64,000 nt of DNA, taken from contig NZ_QNRY01000012.1 of NCBI RefSeq assembly GCF_003315515.1, forward strand, positions 1 to 64,000, in the 5' to 3' direction. The translations under genes were made by a program, and so were the position numbers. Position 1 is the first letter of the stretch. Each line of letters opens with the position of its first letter. Under the pieces are notes generated by a model. It ran no database searches. It saw nothing but the letters and a program-made list of their open reading frames with translations, and was not told the origin of the DNA. The stretch is from Brenneria salicis ATCC 15712 = DSM 30166 (GTDB taxonomy: Bacteria > Pseudomonadota > Gammaproteobacteria > Enterobacterales > Enterobacteriaceae). Below, piece by piece: positions 1 to 8,572 of the stretch.

Positions 1-112
1 TCTGCACTAAAATTTCTTTTTTTCATTGGAGCACCTGTGTTGTTCTGAGGTGAGCATATCACCTCTGTTCAGGTGGCCAAATTCAGTATTCCACTACAGT
101 ACAGACCAGGCC

Positions 113-178
113 AGTCGCGTTATCGAATCACTAAAGAAATGGCAAGCCCGCGAACGCAAGGCTCAGTCTGTTCAGTGA
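113..178 (+). pseudogene. 3' remnant of a Mu-like gemA (gp16) gene
   Basis: The frame ending in TGA at 176-178 reads ...RVIESLKKWQARERK... just before the stop. This resembles the C-terminus of the GemA/gp16 (DUF1018) family of Mu-like phages, whose gene normally lies directly upstream of mor, as here. Further upstream the frame is open to about position 11, but the residues no longer look like GemA and no start is visible, so only the tail seems to survive. The assignment rests on a short motif plus the position next to mor. It could also be chance coding, or the end of a gene that begins before the window. Confidence 0.45.
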
Positions 179-188
179 GGGGTAAATC

Positions 189-554
189 ATGATCACGACG
201 ATGGAAGAGAAGCGTCATAAGCTGTTGTCTGAAGTTGCCGATCACGTTGCAGAGACAGCAACAGATTACGGCTGTTCTACAGAGCACGCGGAACAACTGG
301 GGCTGGCCGTCGCTAATTTCCTGGCTGAACATTTCGGCGGGCAAAATTTCACGTTCCCGCGTGATTATGTCTATAAGCTGGCTGTGCGTGATCTACAGAT
401 TTACAACGAGCACAAAGGCAACAATTGGGCGGAGCTAAGTTCAAAATATGGCATCACTGAACGTGGTCTGAGAAAGCTGATTCATCGTGTTCATCGCCGC
501 ATGATGAAAAGCCGACAGCCGAATCTGGATCTGTTTGATGACGAGGATAAGTGA
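189..554 (+). CDS. Mor-family transcription activator, Mu-like prophage remnant
   Basis: A 121-residue protein of the Mor/C family, which activates middle promoters of Mu-like phages. The N-terminal half (about 1-60) would be the dimerisation region. The C-terminal part holds the family hallmark: a short strand (FTFPRDY, about 57-63), then RDLQIYNEHKGNNWAELSSKYGI and a helix-turn-helix ending near RVHRRMMKS. The start is ATG 189 after a GGGG-type ribosome site about seven bases upstream. It directly follows what looks like the tail of gemA, the Mu gene order. No phage structural, transposase or lysis genes follow within the window, so this is probably an isolated remnant. The reading frame is intact and may still make a DNA-binding protein. 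Confidence 0.85.
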   Translation: MITTMEEKRHKLLSEVADHVAETATDYGCSTEHAEQLGLAVANFLAEHFGGQNFTFPRDYVYKLAVRDLQIYNEHKGNNWAELSSKYGITERGLRKLIHRVHRRMMKSRQPNLDLFDDEDK

Positions 555-727
555 TTGTGGATAAAATTTTTACCATCAATCGTTTTATCGCGGGTTTTGG
601 CGTATCGACTGAGTTGTGGTACACCACTCGTAAGAACGACTCAAGAATGGTCAGCATATTCAAAATTGGCTATATTTCTGACGTCATCCCTACGACAAAA
701 GATTATCGTTTTTTTTCGTCGTGCTAA
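551..727 (+). CDS. Small ORF overlapping the mor stop, unknown
   Basis: A GTG at 551 overlaps the mor TGA (GTGA arrangement, typical of translational coupling) and opens a 58-codon frame to TAA 725-727. The product starts MIVDKIFTINRFIAGFGV and shows no motif I recognise. It could be a small phage protein translated together with mor, or a truncated gene end. The evidence is only the coupled start and modest length. Confidence 0.3.
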   Translation: MIVDKIFTINRFIAGFGVSTELWYTTRKNDSRMVSIFKIGYISDVIPTTKDYRFFSSC

Positions 728-1216
728 TCGTACCGTTCGTGATATTCAGGATCGGCTGGGCTTTTGACAGAAAGCAGACCTGAACGTAAAATTAAGGGCA
801 GAAGAGTTAAATTTTTTGCCCTTGTTTTTTTACAGTATGTGAAAGGTAATTACAGTAATCTATCCCGATAAATCCCCAGTGGTCTCACTAAATCCCATTT
901 ATCTCAGATTCTCTTAGTTGTTTATCTCACTTCTAATCAAGACGCCCTCGAATTTTTCTTTTTATATTTATACAACTAAGTTATGGCAGTGTGTTTTTCG
1001 CTTATATCGCCCATCATCAATTTCCATGCGACGAAAAAGCGATATAGCCAAAAGTAATCAGCCAATGAACGTCAGCTAATTTCTTGCCAAATAAATGATG
1101 TGGACGAGTATCTCTCTCACGTCAATACGGTAATCGCAAGCATACTGTTATGTTCGGCAAGCAAGGTATAATCTGTTTAACGTGTGCATGATTAATATGA
1201 TTAAGAGTGATCCCCC
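728..1216. other. Intergenic stretch between prophage remnant and btsS
   Basis: About 490 bases without a convincing gene. The composition is AT-rich compared with the flanking genes. It should contain the btsS promoter. Short matching elements (TATATCGC at 1003-1010 and GCGATATA at 1039-1046) are present but do not form a clean hairpin. No prophage attachment repeat is evident. Confidence 0.5.
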
Positions 1217-2935
1217 ATGATCAGCCAGATCGATCTGATTCTTTCTTTACTGCAACAAATGTGCGTGTATTTGGTTATCGCCTATTTGTTGAGTAAAACC
1301 CCGCTATTCATCCCTTTGATGCAGGTCACGATCCGTTTGCCCCACAAGCTGGTGTGCTATCTGGTGTTCTCCGTGTTCTGCATCATGGGAACCTATTTCG
1401 GTCTGCACATTGATGATTCCATTGCCAATACCCGCGCCACCGGCACGGTGTTGGGCGGCATGCTGGGCGGCCCTTCGGTCGGCTTTCTGGTGGGATTGAC
1501 CGGCGGGCTTCACCGCTATTCTATGGGGGGCATGACCGCCCTGGCCTGTATGCTGTCGACCATTGCCGAAGGGTTGATCGGCGGTCTGTTGCATCGCTAT
1601 CTGGCGCGGCGCAATCGCATCGATCTGCTGTTCCAGCCGTTGGTGGTGGGGTTGACCGCGCTGGTGGCTGAGATCTTGCAAATGGTGATTATTCTGCTGG
1701 TGGCGCGTCCCTTCGGCAACGCCGTGGAACTGGTGCGGGATATCGCGTTGCCAATGATGATCACCAACACCATCGGAGCCGCCATGTTTATGCGTATTCT
1801 GCTCGACAGGCGGGCGATTTTCGAGAAATACACCTCAGCGTTTTCCGCCAAGGCGCTGCAAATCGCCGCCCGCGCCGAAGGTGCTTTACGTCAGGGCTTC
1901 AATCAGCAGAACAGCATGCGCGTGGCGCGTATTCTATACGAGGAACTCGGCGTCGGGGCGGTCGCCATCACCGACCGCGACAAACTGCTGGCGTTTATCG
2001 GGCTGGGCGACGATCACCATAAGGTCGACTCGCCGATCACCTCATCTCATACCCGACGCGCCATTGATAACAATCAGGTGGTCTACGCCGATGGCAACGA
2101 GGTGTCTTACACTTGCTCCATTTCCTCCCACTGCAAGCTGGGTTCAACGCTGGTGATCCCGTTGCGCGGCGAAGAACAGCGCGTTATCGGCACCATCAAA
2201 CTGTATGAGCCTAAGAACAAACTGTTTTCCAGCATCAATCGGACGTTGGGGGAAGGCATCGCCCACCTGCTGTCCGCACAGATTCTGGCCGGACGCTTCG
2301 AGCAGCAAAAACAGTTGTTGGCGCAGTCGGAAATCAAGCTACTGCACGCGCAGGTCAACCCGCATTTTCTGTTCAATGCGCTGAACACGTTATCGGCGGT
2401 GATCCGCCGTAATCCCAACCACGCCCGTCAGTTGGTGTTGTCCCTGTCGACTTTTTTCCGCAAAAACCTCAAACGCAGCAACGATGAGGTATCGCTTAAC
2501 GACGAAATGGAACACGTTAATGCTTATCTGGAAATCGAAAAAGCGCGCTTCGCCGATCATCTGACGGTGGAGATTTCCCTGCCTGACGACTTGCTGGAAG
2601 CCCGATTACCCGCATTTTCTCTGCAACCCATCGTCGAGAATGCCATCAAGCACGGCATTTCCCAGATGATCGACAGCGGTTATATCCACATCCGCGGACG
2701 TATGCGCGCCAATACGCTGGAACTGACGGTGGAAGATAATGCAGGCATGTATCAGCCACCCGAAGGGGGCGACGGGCTGGGCATGAATCTGGTGGATCGG
2801 CGCATCAAAGCCCGCTATGGCAACCGTTACGGCATTACGGTGGTCTGCGAATCCGAAAGATTTACCCGTGTTGAGGTGCGTGTACCGCTGATTTCACCGC
2901 GCAAAGCGCTGGAGAATATTGGAAAGGCGGCTTAA
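1217..2935 (+). CDS. btsS: High-affinity pyruvate sensor histidine kinase BtsS (YehU)
   Basis: A LytS-type membrane histidine kinase of 572 residues (E. coli 561) that matches E. coli BtsS closely, for example the stretch around SKTPLFIPLMQV and IMGTYFGLHIDDSIANTRA. Residues about 1-200 form the multi-pass LytS sensor with GG-rich loops. A GAF-like domain covers about 220-360. The phosphoacceptor box QVNPHFLFNALN lies at 379-390 (H383), and the ATP-binding N box PIVENAIKHG at 471-480. In E. coli BtsS senses external pyruvate and signals to the LytTR regulator BtsR, which drives the pyruvate importer BtsT. Here no btsR follows: 75 bases downstream the convergent asd gene ends, so the kinase is an orphan in this window. 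Confidence 0.93.
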   Translation: MISQIDLILSLLQQMCVYLVIAYLLSKTPLFIPLMQVTIRLPHKLVCYLVFSVFCIMGTYFGLHIDDSIANTRATGTVLGGMLGGPSVGFLVGLTGGLHRYSMGGMTALACMLSTIAEGLIGGLLHRYLARRNRIDLLFQPLVVGLTALVAEILQMVIILLVARPFGNAVELVRDIALPMMITNTIGAAMFMRILLDRRAIFEKYTSAFSAKALQIAARAEGALRQGFNQQNSMRVARILYEELGVGAVAITDRDKLLAFIGLGDDHHKVDSPITSSHTRRAIDNNQVVYADGNEVSYTCSISSHCKLGSTLVIPLRGEEQRVIGTIKLYEPKNKLFSSINRTLGEGIAHLLSAQILAGRFEQQKQLLAQSEIKLLHAQVNPHFLFNALNTLSAVIRRNPNHARQLVLSLSTFFRKNLKRSNDEVSLNDEMEHVNAYLEIEKARFADHLTVEISLPDDLLEARLPAFSLQPIVENAIKHGISQMIDSGYIHIRGRMRANTLELTVEDNAGMYQPPEGGDGLGMNLVDRRIKARYGNRYGITVVCESERFTRVEVRVPLISPRKALENIGKAA

Positions 2936-2969
2936 TCGCCGAGCGTTGGAAGAAAAGAAGCTGAACACA

Positions 2970-2994
2970 GGCGCAATCCCCAGCGGATTGCGCC
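2970..2994. terminator. Strong hairpin between convergent btsS and asd
   Basis: A perfect 10-bp stem (GGCGCAATCC / GGATTGCGCC) with a five-base loop lies between the two converging genes. Neither side has a real T tract, so it is a weak intrinsic terminator or an RNA-stabilising end hairpin serving both transcripts. Confidence 0.5.
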
Positions 2995-3010
2995 ACAAAA
3001 CAAACCGGCG

Positions 3011-4114
3011 TTACAGCAGAATACGCAGCATGCGACGCAACGGTTCAGCCGCCCCCCACAGCAACTGATCGCCGACCGTGAAAGCGGACAGGTACTCCGG
3101 CCCCATGTTCAGTTTACGCAGACGGCCAACCGGCGTTGACAACGTACCGGTGACGGCGGCGGGCGTCAGTTCACGCATGGTGATCTCACGATCGTTCGGC
3201 ACCACCTTCACCCAATCGTTATGGGTTGCCAGCAGGTGCTCGATTTCCGGCAGCGCCACGTCTTTTTTCAGTTTTATCGTAAACGCCTGACTATGACAGC
3301 GCAGCGCCCCTACGCGGACACACAACCCATCAACCGGGATCAGTTGGCTGGCGCCGAGGATTTTGTTGGTTTCCGCCTGACCTTTCCATTCCTCACGGCT
3401 CTGCCCGTTATCCAGTTGTTTATCGATCCACGGGATCAGGCTACCGGCCAACGGCACGCCGAAATTATCGGTCGGCAGGGTGCCGCTGCGCGTCAGCGCC
3501 GTGACTTTACGTTCGATATCCAGAATAGCCGACGCCGGATCTTGCAGTTCTTTGGCGACTTCGCTATTCAGCATCCCCATCTGCACCAGCAGTTCACGCA
3601 TATGCCGTGCGCCGCCGCCGGAAGCGGCCTGATAGGTGGCGACCGATACCCAGTCAACCAAATCGTTGGCAAACAGACCGCCCAGCGACATCAGCATCAG
3701 GCTAACGGTGCAGTTGCCGCCGACAAACGTTTTAATACCCTTATCCAGACCTTGCTTAATCACCGCGTGGTTAACCGGGTCCAGAATGATAATGGCGTCA
3801 TCTTTCATGCGCAGAGAAGACGCGGCATCAATCCAGTAACCCTGCCAGCCGCTTTCACGCAGCTTCGGATAGACTTCGTTGGTATAATCCCCCCCCTGAC
3901 AGGTGATGATGATATCCAGCGCGCGCAACGCGTCCAGATCGTAGGCGTCCTGCAATACGCCTTGCTGACCACCCAATGCCGGTGCAGGTTCGCCGTGCTG
4001 CGAAGTAGAAAAGAATACCGGGCGGATGGCATCAAAGTCGCGTTCTTCCTGCATGCGTTGCATGAGAACCGAACCGACCATACCGCGCCAGCCAATAAAA
4101 CCAACATTTTTCAT
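3011..4114 (-). CDS. asd: Aspartate-semialdehyde dehydrogenase
   Basis: Cytoplasmic NADP-dependent enzyme converting aspartyl phosphate to aspartate semialdehyde, the branch point to lysine and diaminopimelate, threonine and methionine. The product is 367 residues, the same as E. coli Asd. The NADP-binding start [15 protein letters not shown], catalytic Cys135 in GGNCTVSLM and His274 in [10 protein letters not shown] are all present. The frame stays open upstream of ATG 4114, but those extra residues have no family counterpart, so the conserved MKNVGF start was chosen. It is divergent from yhgN, as in E. coli. Asd is normally essential for cell-wall synthesis. Confidence 0.97.
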   Translation of the reverse strand: MKNVGFIGWRGMVGSVLMQRMQEERDFDAIRPVFFSTSQHGEPAPALGGQQGVLQDAYDLDALRALDIIITCQGGDYTNEVYPKLRESGWQGYWIDAASSLRMKDDAIIILDPVNHAVIKQGLDKGIKTFVGGNCTVSLMLMSLGGLFANDLVDWVSVATYQAASGGGARHMRELLVQMGMLNSEVAKELQDPASAILDIERKVTALTRSGTLPTDNFGVPLAGSLIPWIDKQLDNGQSREEWKGQAETNKILGASQLIPVDGLCVRVGALRCHSQAFTIKLKKDVALPEIEHLLATHNDWVKVVPNDREITMRELTPAAVTGTLSTPVGRLRKLNMGPEYLSAFTVGDQLLWGAAEPLRRMLRILL

Positions 4115-4319
4115 GGTAACTGTCCTGCCTTGGGGCAATAAAAAGAATTCTGGCTGTTTTAATGTCGTAAATACATTAAGAATGATGTATTTCCACCATA
4201 CAAAATGTACATAAAGTCGCAAGTGAATTTATTCGATGGCGCCACGTTTTTTAGCAGTGATTCTAATATCGCCATGCTGTAATTTTAGGAAACAGGATTT
4301 CAGGAGTAAAAAAAACACC

Positions 4320-4913
4320 ATGACGGAAATGATCTCGGCAACGGTTCTGTTGCTGCTAATAATGGACCCCCTGGGCAACCTGCCGGTCTTCATGTCGGTG
4401 CTCAAGCATTTAGACCCGAAACGCCGACGCGTGGTGCTGATCCGCGAGATGTTGATCGCGCTGGGGCTGATGCTGATTTTTCTTTTTGCCGGCGAGCACA
4501 TACTGGCGTTTCTCAACCTGCGCACCGAAACGGTATCCATTTCGGGTGGTATCGTGTTGTTCCTGATCGCCATTCGTATGATATTTCCCTCGAAGGAGGG
4601 AAACAGCAGCGGTTTACCCGCCGGTGAAGAGCCTTTTCTGGTGCCGATGGCGATCCCGCTGGTGGCCGGCCCGTCGATCCTCGCGGCGCTGATGCTGCTG
4701 TCGCACCAATACCCGGATCAATTACCGCATCTGACCCTCGCGCTTTTTATCGCCTGGGGCATCTCTTTTATTATTCTGTTGATGTCGGATCTGTTTTTGC
4801 GTCTGCTGGGAGAAAAAGGCGTCAGCGCGTTGGAAAAACTAATGGGGTTGATTCTGGTCATGCTTTCGACCCAAATGTTCCTTGATGGCGTGCGCGCTTA
4901 TATGAAGCTGTGA
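4320..4913 (+). CDS. yhgN: MarC-family inner membrane protein YhgN
   Basis: A 197-residue protein with six predicted hydrophobic segments, matching E. coli YhgN in length and sequence (MTEMISATVLLLLIMDPLGN). It belongs to the MarC/YchE family (UPF0056) of integral membrane proteins whose physiological role is not established. The start at 4320 gives the family N-terminus. The CAGGAG upstream is about 13 bases away, rather far for a ribosome site. It sits back to back with asd as in E. coli. A 9-bp hairpin follows at 4962-4984. Confidence 0.92.
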   Translation: MTEMISATVLLLLIMDPLGNLPVFMSVLKHLDPKRRRVVLIREMLIALGLMLIFLFAGEHILAFLNLRTETVSISGGIVLFLIAIRMIFPSKEGNSSGLPAGEEPFLVPMAIPLVAGPSILAALMLLSHQYPDQLPHLTLALFIAWGISFIILLMSDLFLRLLGEKGVSALEKLMGLILVMLSTQMFLDGVRAYMKL

Positions 4914-4961
4914 TCCCGGCGCGTTTTCAGCGTTGTTGACCATTTTCAACGTTGTTTAGCG

Positions 4962-4984
4962 TGGTGGGCTGGAATAGCCCACCA
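4962..4984. terminator. Hairpin between convergent yhgN and yhhW
   Basis: A 9-bp stem TGGTGGGCT / AGCCCACCA with loop GGAAT lies between the two converging genes. It lacks a clear T tract and may act as a shared 3'-end structure. Confidence 0.5.
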
Positions 4985-5029
4985 TTAAAAGCGGCGACTT
5001 GATGCGATTTTAATATTCAGAAGAAATAA

Positions 5030-5725
5030 TTATACCGGCGGCAAATCAAACAGCAGAATTTCGCTGTCCTGACTGGCGTGAACCGAGAGCGTTTCTTCAT
5101 CCCATATCGCCAGCGCATCGCTGGTTTGCGCCTGATGACCGTTAATCGCCACGCTGCCGCGCACCACCTGAATCCAGATACGGCGTTGCGCCTGGGCCTG
5201 ATAAACAGACTGTTCCTGCGGTTTCAACGCCCAGCGCCATAATGTCATATCCTGAAAAACTTTCAGCGAGCCCTCACGGGCGTCCGGCGACAACACCAGT
5301 TGCCGTCCTTGCGGAACATCGAAGCGTTTCTGGTCATAGCGCGGCGTCAGCCCGGTCTTTTCAGGGATAATCCAAATCTGATACAAATGCAGCAGTTCAT
5401 CACGGCTGGCATTATATTCGGAATGGCGGATGCCCGTCCCGGCGCTCATGATTTGAAACTCGCCGGCCTGAATCTGTTCTTTGTTGCCCATGCTATCCTG
5501 GTGTTCAACCGTTCCGCTCAACACATAGGTCAGGATTTCCATGTCTTTGTGCGGATGCGTGCCAAAACCTTGTCCGCCTTCTATCCTGTCTTCATTGATG
5601 ACGCGCAACGCTGAAAAACCCATGAATTGACGATCGTAATAATCGGCAAAGGAAAAGGTATGCCAGCTATCCAGCCAACCGTGGTTGGCGTGTCCGCGAT
5701 CTTGCGCTTTACGTAAATAGATCAT
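5030..5725 (-). CDS. yhhW: Pirin-family quercetin 2,3-dioxygenase YhhW
   Basis: A 231-residue bicupin of the pirin family, nearly identical to E. coli YhhW, which shows quercetinase activity in vitro; its cellular role is unclear. The first cupin carries the metal ligands His57 and His59 (THPHKDMEI) and His101 and Glu103 (GIRHSEY). ATG 5725 (MIYLRKA) gives the exact family length; an upstream in-frame ATG at 5755 would add ten unrelated residues. It lies beside ryhB, as in the E. coli yhhW-yhhX-ryhB region, though yhhX is absent here. Confidence 0.94.
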   Translation of the reverse strand: MIYLRKAQDRGHANHGWLDSWHTFSFADYYDRQFMGFSALRVINEDRIEGGQGFGTHPHKDMEILTYVLSGTVEHQDSMGNKEQIQAGEFQIMSAGTGIRHSEYNASRDELLHLYQIWIIPEKTGLTPRYDQKRFDVPQGRQLVLSPDAREGSLKVFQDMTLWRWALKPQEQSVYQAQAQRRIWIQVVRGSVAINGHQAQTSDALAIWDEETLSVHASQDSEILLFDLPPV

Positions 5726-5872
5726 GTCAGTCACTCCCGCGTTTTGATAAGTCAAAGTCTAACGGGTGATAGGGAATAAGATAGCGTAAAAAACTTAACG
5801 CTCTGTTCAAAAAATCAGAACAGGTGTGGCAACACGCGATGGGAAAAGCTCAGAGTAAGGCGAAAAACGGAC

Positions 5873-5899
5873 AAAAAAAAGCCAGCACCCGAGCTGGCT
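5873..5899 (-). terminator. Intrinsic terminator of ryhB
   Basis: Read on the minus strand: stem AGCCAGC / GCTGGCT (5893-5899 with 5880-5886), six-base loop, then eight T (5873-5880). This is the conserved Rho-independent end of RyhB, needed for Hfq loading. Confidence 0.9.
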
Positions 5900-5966
5900 A
5901 AATAAAATACTGGAAGCAATGTGAGCAATGTCGTGCCTTCACAGCAAAACCGCGGTTATCACGTGA
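5873..5966 (-). ncRNA. ryhB: Iron-stress small RNA RyhB
   Basis: On the minus strand the core GCACGACATTGCTCACATTG followed by CTTCCAGTATT is identical to the RyhB core that pairs with sodB, sdh and other iron-protein mRNAs. It leads into TTTAGCCAGC-TCGGGT-GCTGGCT and a run of eight T, the RyhB terminator. A TATAAA box at 5973-5978 (minus strand) predicts a start near 5966, giving about 94 nt against 90 in E. coli. RyhB is made when iron is scarce and, with Hfq, represses non-essential iron-using proteins. A strong Fur site lies upstream at 6042-6060. The location next to yhhW agrees with E. coli. The exact 5' end is inferred. Confidence 0.92.
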
Positions 5967-6041
5967 ACATCATTTATACAAACATCGTCTATATAAACCA
6001 TCAATACACGCCATATCGCTGGTTTCCCCGGAATGCATGGC

Positions 6042-6060
6042 AATAATAATCATTATCATT
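6042..6060. promoter_or_regulatory. Fur box upstream of ryhB
   Basis: AATAATAATCATTATCATT matches the Fur 19-mer GATAATGATAATCATTATC and the three-hexamer NATWAT model well. It lies about 75-95 bases upstream of the predicted ryhB start, farther than a site covering the promoter would be. The RNA may therefore start upstream of my estimate, or a second, weaker site may cover the promoter. The neighbouring glpC reads toward the site, so ryhB is the only plausible target. Confidence 0.8.
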
Positions 6061-6101
6061 CGTATCTGTAAAGTTTTTTTTAATACGCCGTCGACTGTTC
6101 G

Positions 6102-7313
6102 CTACGCCTTCTCCATCAATGCCCGCGCAAGTAGCGTGACAGGATGCTCACAGGGTTTACTGGTGGACATTTCGATTTGCCATTTACAGGTTTCGCAATC
6201 GGTCACCACCACATCCGCCCCGCTTTCTTCTATCTGGCGGAACAGTGACGCGCCAATACCCTGCGCCGTGGTGTAGTTTTCCTTTTTGAAGCCATAGGTG
6301 CCGGCAATGCCACAGCACTGAGAATCCAGCACCGTCAGTTCAATGCCGGGAATGCGCTGCAACAGCGCGAGCGTATAAGCCGTCCACCCCATGCGCTCCA
6401 GATGGCATGGCGTATGATAGGCCACGCGTAGCGGCAGCGCACGCAGCGGCAAGGTGCGCCCCTCATCTTCCAATAAGCGATAGAGACGACGCGTAACCAG
6501 TTCGATGCCTTCACGCACATTGCCGTTATCGACGCCCAACAGATGCGGATATTCATCCCGTAGCGTAAAGGTGCAACTGGATGAGGTCGCCACCACCGGC
6601 AGCGTTTTGCCGTTGATCGCCTCGTCCAGCGCGTTGATGTTGATCCGCGCCTGTTTACGCGCCTGATCGTGATAACCATTGGCAATCAGCGGCACCCCGC
6701 AGCATTTCTCTTTGCTCAGCAGTTGCACGCCGATGTCCAGCGCGTTGAACACCCGAATCAGGTCTTTCCCCAATTGGGGATGGTTGTTGTTCACGCAGCA
6801 GCCGTGAAAGTAGGCGATTTGTTCGCAATAGCGCCGTTGCTGTTCCGCCTGCTGGCGATACCAGCGCCGAAACGTCCCGAAAGCATATTTTGGCAACTGA
6901 CGACGATGGTCGATTTTCAGCGCTTTATCCAGCAACTGGCGCACTGGCTTAAGGCTGGTCGCGGTATTGACCAATGGCGCAAAGGGCGTCGCCACCGTTC
7001 CCATAAAATCGGTATGACTCAGGATAGCGTCACGCAATGTCGGTTTGTGTTCACTGTAGCTGGCTTTCGCACGCTGAATGATGTCGCCGATTTTCACATC
7101 CGAAGGACAAGCCACTTCACAGCGCTTACAGTTGGTGCAATATTTTAATGCTTCATCGTACAAAGCGGGATCTTTACGCCGTAACCGCTCACCATCCGGG
7201 CCAGCCTGCTTCGGCCCCGGATACGCTGGGTTAACCCGCGATACCGGGCAATAGGTGGTACATACCGTACACTTGATGCAATTCTCAAAACTGTTGTCGG
7301 TCAGCAGACTCAT
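6102..7313 (-). CDS. glpC: Anaerobic glycerol-3-phosphate dehydrogenase subunit C
   Basis: Membrane-anchoring iron-sulfur subunit of the GlpABC complex, which passes electrons from glycerol 3-phosphate to menaquinone in anaerobic respiration with fumarate or nitrate. The product is 403 residues (E. coli 396). Two 4Fe-4S motifs are visible near the N-terminus (CIKCTVCTTYCP and CTNCKRCEVACP). Two CCG motifs follow (CCGVPL, CCGIAGTYG). ATG 7313 overlaps the glpB stop (ATGA), indicating translational coupling. It is the last gene of glpABC; ryhB lies downstream in the same orientation. Confidence 0.95.
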   Translation of the reverse strand: MSLLTDNSFENCIKCTVCTTYCPVSRVNPAYPGPKQAGPDGERLRRKDPALYDEALKYCTNCKRCEVACPSDVKIGDIIQRAKASYSEHKPTLRDAILSHTDFMGTVATPFAPLVNTATSLKPVRQLLDKALKIDHRRQLPKYAFGTFRRWYRQQAEQQRRYCEQIAYFHGCCVNNNHPQLGKDLIRVFNALDIGVQLLSKEKCCGVPLIANGYHDQARKQARININALDEAINGKTLPVVATSSSCTFTLRDEYPHLLGVDNGNVREGIELVTRRLYRLLEDEGRTLPLRALPLRVAYHTPCHLERMGWTAYTLALLQRIPGIELTVLDSQCCGIAGTYGFKKENYTTAQGIGASLFRQIEESGADVVVTDCETCKWQIEMSTSKPCEHPVTLLARALMEKA

Positions 7314-8572
7314 GGGTTGCTCTCCTTCAGTATCTGGTCGGCGACATACAACGCGCTTAACAGGGAGACGCCCGCGCCACATCCCTGAGCGATCGGATCG
7401 AACCCTTCCAGTACCGCGCCAATGGCATACAAGCCGGCCACGGTTTTACCGCCAACGGCGGGCCGCAGGCATTCATCCGTCATCACGCCGAATTGCATAT
7501 AGGGTTGAGCGGCAAAGACATCCTGTTGACTCCAGCACTCGCGACGGGCCTCGAAACGCACATCCAACCCGAATACCGGCTCAGTGATCCGATCGAATTG
7601 CGCAACCAGACCATTGCTGAAGAAACTGCCGCTGGCCAGGACCACCTGCGTCGCGCGCAGCGGGATATCGCCGTGATTGCGGGTATACAACCGCGCATCA
7701 TGCGGCCCCAGTTCGGCGCGCGCCACGCTATCGCCCGGCATCACCATGCCACCCAATTGGCGAAAACGGCGCGACAACGCCTGATGCAAACGCAACCCTA
7801 ACAATGATGGCGGCAACGTGGGCAACAGCATCACGGGTTTGCCGATGGCATTGTGCAATTCGCGCAACACCGATGCGTTTTCCAGCCCCAGACACGCCGG
7901 CATAATGACCACATCGTTGCCGCTGGACAACATGCTCAGTTCATCGCTCAACGTCGCCAGATTGTCAGGATCATCCAACAGGCGGGCGATATTCACCGAC
8001 CGAAATTCGCTGGGGTTGAGACGTAAACCATCCAGCACCGGCAGTTTTAATTCATCACTGCGGGCGGTGATCCCTTGCTGCTGCAATGCGCCTGCCACAA
8101 TACGGGATTGAAAATCGAGAAAACCTTCAATACCGGCAATCAACGGCGTTTCCCAATGCGGCGCGTCCGACCAACCGCGCGTCACGCTGTCGATGGGGCT
8201 GAGCCAGCAGGGGCGAAACTTGCCCAGCGGCGTCATACGTTGATGGTTTTGCCGATAATCGCCCTGCACCGTGACACCAGAACGGTTGAGCAACGCCTGC
8301 GCCTCTGGCAGCAATGCCGTAATTCGTTCGACGCCGATACGCGAATAGGGATGTCGCGGCGCCAGGCTGACCAACTCGGCCAATGCCGATAGCGGCTGAC
8401 TGACCGCCCGGCCATCCGGCAGGCAAGAGAGCAAATCCAGCGCGCCGGAAGAGAAATGCAACGCGCTTTGTCCGGCGCTGACGATCGCACAACGTTTTCC
8501 CGCTTCAGACAACCGAATACCGCAGGTTAGCCCGGCCAGTCCGCCGCCAATGATGACTACGTCATAGCGCAT
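7310..8572 (-). CDS. glpB: Anaerobic glycerol-3-phosphate dehydrogenase subunit B
   Basis: Flavoprotein subunit of GlpABC, 420 residues (E. coli 419). The N-terminal dinucleotide-binding motif MRYDVVIIGGGLAG is clear. ATG 8572 was chosen because it begins the conserved sequence; the frame runs seven codons further upstream. It overlaps glpA by 11 bases and glpC by four, so the three subunits are tightly coupled. The sequence is intact across its length. Confidence 0.95.
   Translation of the reverse strand: MRYDVVIIGGGLAGLTCGIRLSEAGKRCAIVSAGQSALHFSSGALDLLSCLPDGRAVSQPLSALAELVSLAPRHPYSRIGVERITALLPEAQALLNRSGVTVQGDYRQNHQRMTPLGKFRPCWLSPIDSVTRGWSDAPHWETPLIAGIEGFLDFQSRIVAGALQQQGITARSDELKLPVLDGLRLNPSEFRSVNIARLLDDPDNLATLSDELSMLSSGNDVVIMPACLGLENASVLRELHNAIGKPVMLLPTLPPSLLGLRLHQALSRRFRQLGGMVMPGDSVARAELGPHDARLYTRNHGDIPLRATQVVLASGSFFSNGLVAQFDRITEPVFGLDVRFEARRECWSQQDVFAAQPYMQFGVMTDECLRPAVGGKTVAGLYAIGAVLEGFDPIAQGCGAGVSLLSALYVADQILKESNP

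Noticed and set aside
994..1046. Apparent inverted repeat TTTTTCGCTTATATCGC ... CGAAAAAGCGATATA
   Set aside because: The matching sub-elements are in swapped order, so they do not fold into one hairpin or form a regular operator.
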